A DNA stretch of 47,903 nucleotides from an uncultured Anaerolineaceae bacterium (GTDB taxonomy: Bacteria > Chloroflexota > Anaerolineae > Anaerolineales > Anaerolineaceae): positions 1-47,903 of the forward strand of contig CAKMKJ010000036.1 of NCBI GenBank assembly GCA_927443345.1, in the 5' to 3' direction. Below the pieces are notes generated by a model. It was not told where the DNA came from and did no database searches. It worked only from the letters and a program-made list of their open reading frames with translations. The translations under genes and the position numbers were made by a program. Of the stretch, positions 25,577 through 33,124 are shown piece after piece (the first letter of the stretch is position 1; each line of letters starts with the position of its first letter).

Positions 25577-26782
25577 ATGAAGGTACTGTTGGTTGGTGTT
25601 GGTGGTGTGGGTGAAGCAATTGCAGTTATGGCCGCAAAACGTCCGTGGCTAGAAATGATGGTACTGGCAGATTACAACAAAGCCCGTACAGAAGAAGTGC
25701 AAGCCAAACTCAAAGACGCCAAGAAATTCCCGGCTGAATTCGTCGACGCCAGCAAAAAAGAGATGATCGTTGATTTGGCGAAAAAATACGACGTAGACCT
25801 GATCATGAATGCCTGCGATCCGAGTTTTAACATCCCTATTTTTGATGCCGCTTATGAAGCCGGCTGCAATTATATGGATATGGCCATGACTCTCTCTGAA
25901 CCTCATCCGAAAGATCCCTACAACAAGACTGGTGTCAAACTTGGCGATTACCAGTTTGAACGTGCCAAACAATGGAAAGACAAAGGCATTCTGGCGCTGC
26001 TTGGGCTGGGTGTTGAACCGGGCATGGCCGATATTTTTGCCAAATATGCCGAGTTATATCTTTTCGATGAAATCGACGAAATTGGCATCCGTGATGGCGC
26101 TAACTTAATCGTCAAAGGTTACGATTTCGCCCCCAATTTCTCAATCTGGACCACCATCGAAGAGTGCCTGAACCCACCCGTCATTTGGGAAAAAGGCAAA
26201 GATTGGTTCACCACCGAGCCCTTCTCTGAACCCGAAACCTTCGATTTTCCCGGCGGTATTGGCCCCGTGGAATGCGTCAACGTGGAACACGAAGAAGTGC
26301 TGTTGGTGCCCCGCTATGTCAAATGCAATCGCGTCACCTTCAAATACGGCCTGGGTGATGAATTCATCGGTATTCTCAAGACCCTGCACATGCTCGGTCT
26401 CGACAACAAAGAACCCATCAAAGTGAAGGGTGTCGAAGTCGCTCCGCGTGATGTTGTGGCTGCCTGCCTGCCCGACCCCGCTCACATCGGTCATTTGATG
26501 GAAGGCTCAACCTGCGCCGGCACCTGGATCAAAGGCACGAAAGACGGCAAAGAGAAACAAGTTTACCTCTATCAGGTGGCTGAAAATAAAGAAAGTATGG
26601 ATAAATTCGGCTGCCAGGTTGTTGTCACCCAAACCGGTTTCAATGCTGTCATTGGCATGGAACTGCTCGCCACTAAAAAGTGGGTAGGCACCGGCGTGGA
26701 TGGCCCTGAAGCTTTCGACCCCATCCCCTTCATGGACCTGATGGGCGAGTATGGCTTCCCCTGGGGTATCAAAGAGTGGTAA
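25577..26782 (+). CDS. Saccharopine-dehydrogenase-like oxidoreductase
   Basis: A 401-residue protein with an N-terminal Rossmann nucleotide site (VLLVGVGGVGEAIAVMAAKR), then VDLIMNACDPSFNIPIFDAA and GCNYMDMAM, the pattern of the saccharopine reductase family, and LGLGVEPGMADIFAKYA at the domain junction. The family includes saccharopine dehydrogenases, carboxynorspermidine dehydrogenase and homospermidine synthase, which all form or split a C-N bond through an imine. Its size fits the lower end of this range. The substrate is undetermined; a lysine or diamine imine would suit the neighbours. AAGGAG precedes the ATG and the APC gene ends 36 nt upstream. Confidence 0.85.
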   Translation: MKVLLVGVGGVGEAIAVMAAKRPWLEMMVLADYNKARTEEVQAKLKDAKKFPAEFVDASKKEMIVDLAKKYDVDLIMNACDPSFNIPIFDAAYEAGCNYMDMAMTLSEPHPKDPYNKTGVKLGDYQFERAKQWKDKGILALLGLGVEPGMADIFAKYAELYLFDEIDEIGIRDGANLIVKGYDFAPNFSIWTTIEECLNPPVIWEKGKDWFTTEPFSEPETFDFPGGIGPVECVNVEHEEVLLVPRYVKCNRVTFKYGLGDEFIGILKTLHMLGLDNKEPIKVKGVEVAPRDVVAACLPDPAHIGHLMEGSTCAGTWIKGTKDGKEKQVYLYQVAENKESMDKFGCQVVVTQTGFNAVIGMELLATKKWVGTGVDGPEAFDPIPFMDLMGEYGFPWGIKEW

Positions 26783-26812
26783 AAAGGTTTATCATTGTTT
26801 AGATAAGAATAA

Positions 26813-26854
26813 TGAGTTCTCCAGTTTTCTCGACACAAAAAACTGGAGAACTCA
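26813..26854 (+). terminator. Strong 16-bp hairpin inside the catabolic operon
   Basis: The arms TGAGTTCTCCAGTTTT and AAAACTGGAGAACTCA are perfect, with a 10-nt loop. Only ATTTCTG follows, so the U tract is weak. It may be a terminator or partial attenuator, or may protect the upstream message, between the saccharopine-dehydrogenase-like gene and the GabT-like gene. Confidence 0.65.
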
Positions 26855-26987
26855 ATTTCTGACATGACAAAAAATATAACAACTCTCTTAAAACGCAAAT
26901 TCACCGTCTGTTTTTCTTTCACCACAGCAAACTTCGACTCAACAGACAGGTTGCAAAAAGACAAAACCTGAAAGTCAGGAACTTAAA

Positions 26988-28262
26988 ATGACAAATTATA
27001 AAGAAAATTTTGAACATCTCTCTCCGGTATGGACGCATCACACAGACATTATTGTCGACCGTGCAGAAGGCAGCTACATTTACGCTACCGACGGCAGAAA
27101 AATCCTTGATTTCGCCTGCGGCATCGGCGTCACCAACACCGGACACTGCCATCCCAAGGTCGTCGAAGCCATTCGCGCACAGGCTGGATTGCTACTGCAC
27201 GGCCAGGCGAACCTGGTGACGCACAAACCGATGCTTGAACTGGTGGATGAACTGCGTAGTATCGTGCCACAAAGCATGGATGGTTTCTTCTTCAGCAACT
27301 CAGGTGCTGAAGCGGTGGAAGGTGCACTTAAGCTGGCCCGTCACGCCACAGGCCGCCCCAATGTGATCGTTTTTCAAGGAAGCTTTCACGGACGTACCGT
27401 TGCCACCATGTCTATGACCACCTCGAAAACCATCTACAAGAACGGTTACCAACCGCTCATGCCGGGTGTGTTTGTTGCACCCTTTCCATACGCCATGAAA
27501 TACGGCTGGGATGAAGAGAAAACCAGCCAATGGTGCCTGGATGAACTTGAAACCCTGCTTGCCTCGCAGACCGCCCCATCAGAAACCGCCGCCATCTTTA
27601 TTGAACCGGTGTTAGGCGAAGGTGGGTATGTCGTCCCGCCAACTTCCTTCATGAAGGGCTTGCGTGAAATTTGCTCCAAACACGGCATCCTTCTGGTTGC
27701 AGACGAAATTCAGTCAGGCTTTGGCCGCACCGGCAAATGGTTCGCTCATCAATATTTTGATATCGAACCCGACATTATGACCGTTGCCAAAGGAATGGCG
27801 TCAGGCATGCCCATTTCAGGCGTCATCAGCCGTCTCGATTTGATGAAAAAATGGATCCCCGGCTCACACGGCGGCACCTACGGTGGAAACGCAGTAGCGG
27901 CGGCAGCGGCTGTGGCCACCATCCGTGCGATAAAAGAAGAGAAAATGATCGAAAATACGCTGGCGCGCGGTTCTCAATTGATGGCTGGCTTGTCTCATTT
28001 GCGCGAAAGCTATCCGCAGATCGCGGATGTGCGTGGATTGGGGTTGATGGTCGGCACCGAATTCCGCGATGCAAAAGGCAAACCTGACAAACCGACTGCA
28101 AAGGGCGTGGTTGCCGAATGCGCCAAACGCAACATGATGCTGCTCACCGCCGGCACCTGGGATAACACCATCCGCTGGATACCCCCTCTGGTCGTCACCC
28201 AGGAACAAATGAGTGATGCGCTTGGGATCTTTGAAGAATCTCTTGCCGCTGTTACCAAATAA
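26988..28262 (+). CDS. Class III aminotransferase, GabT-like
   Basis: A 424-residue PLP enzyme of normal GABA-aminotransferase length. Landmarks are FACGIGVTNTGHCHP, phosphate loop SNSGAEAVEGALKLAR, FQGSFHGRTVATMSMT, the cofactor Asp in LLVADEIQSGFGRTGK and the Schiff-base Lys in IMTVAKGMASGMP. Enzymes of this type transaminate omega-amino acids such as 4-aminobutyrate, 5-aminovalerate or beta-alanine to semialdehydes. The aldehyde dehydrogenase 57 nt downstream would take the product to a CoA thioester. AGGAAC lies upstream of the ATG. Confidence 0.9.
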   Translation: MTNYKENFEHLSPVWTHHTDIIVDRAEGSYIYATDGRKILDFACGIGVTNTGHCHPKVVEAIRAQAGLLLHGQANLVTHKPMLELVDELRSIVPQSMDGFFFSNSGAEAVEGALKLARHATGRPNVIVFQGSFHGRTVATMSMTTSKTIYKNGYQPLMPGVFVAPFPYAMKYGWDEEKTSQWCLDELETLLASQTAPSETAAIFIEPVLGEGGYVVPPTSFMKGLREICSKHGILLVADEIQSGFGRTGKWFAHQYFDIEPDIMTVAKGMASGMPISGVISRLDLMKKWIPGSHGGTYGGNAVAAAAAVATIRAIKEEKMIENTLARGSQLMAGLSHLRESYPQIADVRGLGLMVGTEFRDAKGKPDKPTAKGVVAECAKRNMMLLTAGTWDNTIRWIPPLVVTQEQMSDALGIFEESLAAVTK

Positions 28263-28319
28263 CTTTTGATTGTTCGACCGACAAGAATCGTTCAAAAAGA
28301 AGAATAATGGAGAGAGACA

Positions 28320-29705
28320 ATGACTGACAATTTGAATGAAATGTTGGAAAAAGCCCGCGCAGCACAGAAAATCGTAGAATTCTGGCCACAAGAAAAAGTA
28401 GACGAGATGATCCTCGCCGTGGGTTGGGAATGCTACAAACGCGAAACCGCTGAAAAAGCCGCCCGCATGGCCGTGGATGAAACCGGTCTGGGCGTCTATG
28501 AAGATAAAGTCATAAAACACATGAAGAAAACCCTGGGCGTGGTTCGAGACCTTCAGGGTGTCAAGACTGTGGGCGTGATTGAAGACGATCCAAAACTGGG
28601 GTTGAAGAAAATCGCCAAACCTGTTGGCGTCATTGGCGCCATCACCCCCATGACCAATTCATCCTCCACTATGCCGTGCAACGGTCTGCCCATTCTCAAG
28701 ACCCGCAATGCGGTGATCTTTGCCCCACACCCCAAAGCCAAGAACACCTGCGAATTCATCTGCAATGAAATGCGCAAAGGCCTGAAAAAAGTGGGTGCCC
28801 CTGAAGACCTGGTGCAAAACATCAAAGAACCCAGCATGGAAGCCTCTCAGGATTTGATGGGCATGGTCGATCTGGTGTTGGCCACTGGCGGCGCGGGTGT
28901 GGTTAAGGTCGCTTACAGCAGCGGAAAACCCGCCTACGGCGTGGGTGCAGGCAACGCCACCATCATCGTGGATGAATCTGCCAACCTCGAAGAGACTGCC
29001 GTCAAGATTCACAAAGGCAAAGTCTTTGACAATGCCACCTCCTGCTCTGCTGAGAATAACGTCATCATCCATGAAAGCATTTTTGATGCGTTAGTAACCG
29101 GACTAAAAGGTCAGGGCGGATACCTGGTGACAGGTGAAGATCGCGCCAAGCTGAAACAAGCCATGTGGCCTGACGGATCTCACTTGAGCGGCAAGATTGT
29201 CTGCAAGAGCGTTAAGGTCATCGCCGCTGAAGCCGGCATTTCCGTCCCCGACGGAACAACCTTCTTGATGGTGCTCGGTGAACACATTGGCGCTGAAGAC
29301 ATGTTCTCAGCCGAAAAGCTCTCCCCCGTGGTTACCCTGTGGAAGTATCAAGATTTCGACAAAGCTGTGCAGATGGTAATTGACATCACCGCCTTCAGCG
29401 GATACGGCCACTCCTGCGGCATCCACTCAACCAACGAGGAACACATCATGGAACTGGCTCTGAAAGCCAAAGTAAGCCGAATGATGGTGAGGCAATCACA
29501 AAGCTACGGCAACAGCGGTGACTGGGTGAATGGCATGCCCTTTACCATGACTTTAGGCTGCGGCTCATGGGGCGGCAATATCACCACAGAGAACGTGACC
29601 TGGAAGCACTTCCTCAATGTCACCTGGGTATCTTATCCGATCCCGGCGGTGGTTCCTGACCCCGAAGTGTTGTTTGCCGACCATTTCAAGAAATATGGCA
29701 AGTAA
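28320..29705 (+). CDS. CoA-acylating aldehyde dehydrogenase (SucD/SauS-like)
   Basis: A 461-residue protein; this length and the N terminus (NEMLEKARAAQKIVEFWPQE) match the CoA-acylating group (succinate-semialdehyde, sulfoacetaldehyde and acetaldehyde dehydrogenases) rather than the 490-residue non-acylating enzymes. The catalytic Cys lies in DNATSCSAENNVI (about residue 243). The ATGGAGVVKVAYSSGKPAYG and GAGNATII stretches and the C-terminal LGCGSWGGNITTENVTWKHF are hallmarks of SucD/SauS types. It should convert an omega-functional aldehyde, NAD(P)+ and CoA to an acyl-CoA. GGAGAGAG precedes the ATG. A terminator follows. Confidence 0.9.
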   Translation: MTDNLNEMLEKARAAQKIVEFWPQEKVDEMILAVGWECYKRETAEKAARMAVDETGLGVYEDKVIKHMKKTLGVVRDLQGVKTVGVIEDDPKLGLKKIAKPVGVIGAITPMTNSSSTMPCNGLPILKTRNAVIFAPHPKAKNTCEFICNEMRKGLKKVGAPEDLVQNIKEPSMEASQDLMGMVDLVLATGGAGVVKVAYSSGKPAYGVGAGNATIIVDESANLEETAVKIHKGKVFDNATSCSAENNVIIHESIFDALVTGLKGQGGYLVTGEDRAKLKQAMWPDGSHLSGKIVCKSVKVIAAEAGISVPDGTTFLMVLGEHIGAEDMFSAEKLSPVVTLWKYQDFDKAVQMVIDITAFSGYGHSCGIHSTNEEHIMELALKAKVSRMMVRQSQSYGNSGDWVNGMPFTMTLGCGSWGGNITTENVTWKHFLNVTWVSYPIPAVVPDPEVLFADHFKKYGK

Positions 29706-29761
29706 CAAAACCAATCAAAGCATCCGTTTGACGGATTGTTGCTGAATATAAAAGCATTATT

Positions 29762-29804
29762 AAACAGCCAGCGTCTAAAAAAGCACTGGCTGTTTCTTTA
29801 TTTT
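29762..29804 (+). terminator. Rho-independent terminator of the amine-catabolic operon
   Basis: The arms AAACAGCCAG and CTGGCTGTTT surround an A-rich loop and are followed by CTTTATTTT. It lies 57 nt after the stop of the aldehyde dehydrogenase gene. Confidence 0.85.
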
Positions 29805-29902
29805 AAAACTTGTGCCTTTGCAGCCCTCCCTTATCTAAAAAAGCTCTTGCTGCCGGCGGCCACTTCAAGGTGATTTTTCACTCTACCAACAAGCCAAAGC
29901 TA

Positions 29903-29952
29903 CTAAAACAAAAGCCGGATGTGTTTCTCCGTCTCGAAGAGCAACATCCGGC
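29903..29952 (-). terminator. Rho-independent terminator of the DUF1521 gene
   Basis: On the minus strand, arms GCCGGATGT and ACATCCGGC with a 21-nt loop are followed by TTTTGTTTTAG. It lies about 20 nt beyond the DUF1521 stop. Confidence 0.85.
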
Positions 29953-29973
29953 AAGGCTGATAATTGCATTACA

Positions 29974-30915
29974 TCAAGCCCGTTGATTAATCTGCAAAAC
30001 AGAGACCTGCTGGGTAACACGTTGATTGTAGGTGAACTCAATCAGGCTTGAAGGTTTGCTGGTGACGATTGGACCTGTGGTCTGGCCCCAAACCAGATTC
30101 TTTAGCGCATCAAACCAATCGTTGCCGTCTCCGCCGGCGTAGACGGTGTCACCCACCGGCACCAAACTCAAAGCGGAAAAAGCATCATTAGTCACAGCTT
30201 TTGCAAACAGCCCGTTTTCTTCGCTCCAACTTTTAGAACCTGCACCAATTCCAACAAGATGTTGACTGCCCTTGAAAATATCGACCTGTTCAATGATGCC
30301 GTCATCATAAGCGGTAAAGGTGACACGGGTGCTTTCTGCAAGCATGAAGGTTGTATATCTGTCACTCCCTCTCAAGTCTTTGAAATCGCCATTCAGTTCA
30401 CCCGGCTGATCTGAAGTATCCACATGTGGATCACCCCAGATCGTGGTGCTCTTGTTGCTCCATTTGTCGGTGATTTTCAAGGTAGAGCCGTCACTAAATT
30501 CAAAACGATAGCGGTCAGTTTCAGCCAGGTTTCGATTCTTGACCACCAAACCATTTACATGTTCAAGATTTGAATAGGTTATAGTCGCTTCAGTTTCAAT
30601 TTGTTGGAAAAATTCAATAACGACTGCTTGCGGAGATTGCTGCGGTTTTTCGATGGGGCCGTAGATCTTATTGTAAAGATCAGACAGGCGAATATCCACA
30701 TTTATATCATTTACCCGATTGGGAAGAGATACACGTGCAGACTGCGCAGATTTTCCGGCATCGCTAATTTGAGCATCATCTTTTCTCAAATCAGAAGAGG
30801 CGGCTTTTTCGGCTGTCTTATCGCCTTTTTGTCTGGCTTCGGTGATTTTGTTGTGCAACAACAGACGATAAGCCATACGAATACCTATGATATTACGTTC
30901 TATCGTATCACTCAT
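29974..30915 (-). CDS. DUF1521 protein with metal-induced self-cleavage motif (NopE-like)
   Basis: I prefer the ATG at 30915 (313 residues; AAGGATG upstream) over an in-frame ATG at 30948. The N-terminal 80 residues are polar and helical; there is no signal peptide or membrane segment. From about residue 110 the protein is beta-rich and contains STTIWGDPHVDTSDQPGELN, with GDPHVD at residues 161-166. This is the motif at which rhizobial type III effectors NopE1/NopE2 and related DUF1521 (MIIA-domain) proteins cleave themselves between Asp and Pro when calcium or another divalent metal binds. Downstream residues LNGDFKDL and TRVTFTAYDDGIIEQVDIFK fit the same domain. The biological role here is unknown. 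It is a single-gene unit with its own terminator. Confidence 0.85.
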   Translation of the reverse strand: MSDTIERNIIGIRMAYRLLLHNKITEARQKGDKTAEKAASSDLRKDDAQISDAGKSAQSARVSLPNRVNDINVDIRLSDLYNKIYGPIEKPQQSPQAVVIEFFQQIETEATITYSNLEHVNGLVVKNRNLAETDRYRFEFSDGSTLKITDKWSNKSTTIWGDPHVDTSDQPGELNGDFKDLRGSDRYTTFMLAESTRVTFTAYDDGIIEQVDIFKGSQHLVGIGAGSKSWSEENGLFAKAVTNDAFSALSLVPVGDTVYAGGDGNDWFDALKNLVWGQTTGPIVTSKPSSLIEFTYNQRVTQQVSVLQINQRA

Positions 30916-30918
30916 GGT

Positions 30919-30956
30919 GTTCATCCTTGAACATTTTTTGGCGTTCATCCTTGAAC
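30919..30956. promoter_or_regulatory. Two GTTCA-N4-TGAAC elements at the DUF1521 start
   Basis: GTTCATCCTTGAAC occurs at 30919-30932 and again at 30943-30956, 24 bp apart. Each copy is itself an inverted repeat with GTTCA/TGAAC arms. On the gene's strand each contains AAGGATG, so one copy supplies the ribosome site of the preferred start. They could be an operator pair or a duplicated leader element. Confidence 0.4.
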
Positions 30957-31121
30957 TGCCAAATCAATTGTGCTTAAATGCATTCTCGGTTATTTATTAG
31001 AAAACTAAAATTTGGACGCCCCGGTTTCATTTCGAACTCGGTCGTTAAGGCTGTCAGCGCAGATTTTCCATGGAGGGAGACTTCCGAGGAGATAAGTCAT
31101 TGCCTAAAGAGTTTTTACCTA

Positions 31122-31155
31122 AAAGACTCCATGAGAAACAACTCATGGAGTCTTT
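31122..31155 (-). terminator. Terminator of the BMP-type ABC operon
   Basis: Fourteen-base perfect arms, AAAGACTCCATGAG and CTCATGGAGTCTTT, with a 6-nt loop. On the minus strand it is followed by TAGGTAAAAACTC after the stem's own T run. It lies 17 nt beyond the stop of the last permease gene. Confidence 0.75.
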
Positions 31156-31171
31156 GTGTTTATCTGTCTTG

Positions 31172-32113
31172 TTACAGAGATCGTCTTTCTCTATCGTAGT
31201 TTTGACCCAAGAAACCAGGTACTTTTGCTTTGCCAAAAGTGAAAACCATAACGATGATAGTGGCAATATAAGGCAGCATGATTAAGAACTGGTATGGGAA
31301 AATCCCACCACCTACTTGCATTCTGAATGATAAAACCTCAACACCAGCAAAGAAAAGTGCTCCAAACATAATGGGGATTGGACTCCAGCCTCCGAAGAAA
31401 GTTAAAGCAATTGCTATCCAACCACGACCTTTCACCATCAAATCAGTAAATGTACCAGTATAAACCATCGGAAGATAGGCACCAGCCAGACCGATTAGCA
31501 TGCCACCTATAATACTAGTTAGGTATCGATATTGGTTTACGCTGATGCCTAGGCTATCGGCAGTTTTAGGATTCTCTCCGACTGAACGCAAGCGCAATCC
31601 CAGGTTGGTTCGAAACAGCGTGTACCATAAGGCGACGGACAAGATAACCGAAATGTAAACCAAAATATTCTGGTTGAAAAGGATTGGCCCAATGAATGGT
31701 ATTTTGCTCAAAAGGGGTATAGATATATCAGGAAGTGTAGGAATGAGTGGTGGAGTAAGGGTTACACCTAAAGCAATCTTGGGGAGTAGAGAAGAAAGAC
31801 CCAGACCCATAAAAAACAAAGCCAGACCAACAACAAACTGATCCATTTTTAAAGTGGTTGTAAAGTAAGCCAGGATCAAGCCAAACAAACCACCAACCAA
31901 CATGGCACAAATTACCCCAAAAAGCACATTACCACTAAGGTACCCGACCAGAAAACCAACAGATGCGCCGGTAAGCATTATGCCTTCCTGTGCAACATTA
32001 AACACACCTGTCCGTCCTCCCAGCATGGTTCCCTGAGCTGCAAGGATAAAGGGCACCATCGATAAAAAAGTCAATTTTAGAAAATCTGTTAAGAAGACTT
32101 CAATACCACTCAT
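31172..32113 (-). CDS. BMP-type nucleoside ABC transporter permease 2 (NupQ/YufQ-like)
   Basis: A 313-residue protein with about eight or nine membrane segments of the branched-chain-amino-acid-type permease fold (BPD_transp_2). It has the sequence AAQGTMLGGRTGVFNVAQEG, typical of the second permease in BMP-family importers, and the EENPKTADSLG-like VGENPKTADSLGI coupling loop. GGAGG precedes the ATG, which overlaps the stop of the first permease gene by 4 nt. It pairs with the permease at 32110 to form the channel for a nucleoside or related solute. Confidence 0.9.
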   Translation of the reverse strand: MSGIEVFLTDFLKLTFLSMVPFILAAQGTMLGGRTGVFNVAQEGIMLTGASVGFLVGYLSGNVLFGVICAMLVGGLFGLILAYFTTTLKMDQFVVGLALFFMGLGLSSLLPKIALGVTLTPPLIPTLPDISIPLLSKIPFIGPILFNQNILVYISVILSVALWYTLFRTNLGLRLRSVGENPKTADSLGISVNQYRYLTSIIGGMLIGLAGAYLPMVYTGTFTDLMVKGRGWIAIALTFFGGWSPIPIMFGALFFAGVEVLSFRMQVGGGIFPYQFLIMLPYIATIIVMVFTFGKAKVPGFLGQNYDRERRSL

Positions 32114-33123
32114 TTTTGGCGCCTCCTGATAAGATCAGACAAAAGGATAAAGATAAGGATCAATGCTTCCATGATGAGTACAACCTGCACAGGAATTAGC
32201 AGAGTACGCTGCATGGCACTGGCTCCAACCTCAAGAATGGCAATGAAGAAGGCAACAAATGGAACCGCCTGATTCTTACCACGCGCGATTAAGCCGATGA
32301 TTAATCCCAGAGTAGGGAAGTTGGAATGCATCCCTTCGATCAAACGATTGTGGGTACCTGAAACTTCAATTGCTCCAGATAAACCTGCCAAAGCTGCACC
32401 AATAACCATCGAAAAAAGGAACATTTGACGAATGTTGATGCCGTGTACTTTGGACGCGCGCGGATTTGCGCCTGTGACCACCAGTTCATAACCAGCCGTT
32501 GTCTTGTTAGTATAAAGATAGACACCTACAGTTGCAACAAGTGCTAATAACACCCCGATATTTAAAGGGGGTTGGTCTATAAGCATTGGAAGAAAGCCGT
32601 TTTCACCAATGGGAATTGTGGTGGGATGTCCGGCGGCTGGGTCACGCCATGGACCTGTACAAACATAATCAATGAGCGAAAAAGATACAAAATTCAACAA
32701 CACTGTAGTAAGAATCTCATTGATATTGAATTGATACAGTAGCCAGGCAGAAATAAGACCCCATAAACTACCCGCTAATATTCCTGCCAAAATAATGAGA
32801 GGAATGAGTAGAGCAGGTGGTAGGTCTGCAAAAATAATACCTACCGCAGCAGAGCCGATTCCACCCACTATCATTTGGCCCTCTGCACCAATATTGAACT
32901 TGCCAGAAGAAAGTGGTACTGTGAAGGCAAGTGCAAGTAAAGTGAGAGGAACCCATTTGATCAGTGTTTGAATGAAACCGTTAGGGGTTCGAAAGGATGT
33001 AGAAAAAATTGTTTCATAAGCTTTAAATGGATTAAATCCAAGCGCAGCAATGAAGATGCCTGCAGCTAAGAATGCAGCAAGAATGGCGATGAAATAGGGT
33101 AGGAATTTCTTTATCTGTGTCAT
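32110..33123 (-). CDS. BMP-type nucleoside ABC transporter permease 1 (NupP/YufP-like)
   Basis: I prefer the ATG at 33123 (337 residues), which lies 1 nt after the ATPase stop with GGAAAATAAG upstream; an in-frame extension to 33162 lies inside the ATPase gene. The protein has about nine membrane segments, KFNIGAEGQMIVGGIGSAA and the cytosolic loop TGANPRASKVHGINI that contacts the ATPase. It is the first permease of the operon. Confidence 0.9.
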   Translation of the reverse strand: MTQIKKFLPYFIAILAAFLAAGIFIAALGFNPFKAYETIFSTSFRTPNGFIQTLIKWVPLTLLALAFTVPLSSGKFNIGAEGQMIVGGIGSAAVGIIFADLPPALLIPLIILAGILAGSLWGLISAWLLYQFNINEILTTVLLNFVSFSLIDYVCTGPWRDPAAGHPTTIPIGENGFLPMLIDQPPLNIGVLLALVATVGVYLYTNKTTAGYELVVTGANPRASKVHGINIRQMFLFSMVIGAALAGLSGAIEVSGTHNRLIEGMHSNFPTLGLIIGLIARGKNQAVPFVAFFIAILEVGASAMQRTLLIPVQVVLIMEALILIFILLSDLIRRRQK

Positions 33124-33124
33124 C

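Noticed and set aside
26988-29705. Taurine degradation (taurine:pyruvate aminotransferase plus sulfoacetaldehyde dehydrogenase)
   Set aside because: The dehydrogenase resembles both SauS and SucD, but no sulfoacetate exporter, sulfo-lyase or sulfite gene is near, and the other genes point to amines or lysine. Kept only as an alternative substrate to test.
29840-29986. Plus-strand open stretch starting KALAAGGHFKVIFHS
   Set aside because: It overlaps the terminator and the end of the DUF1521 gene, has no start, and matches nothing I know.
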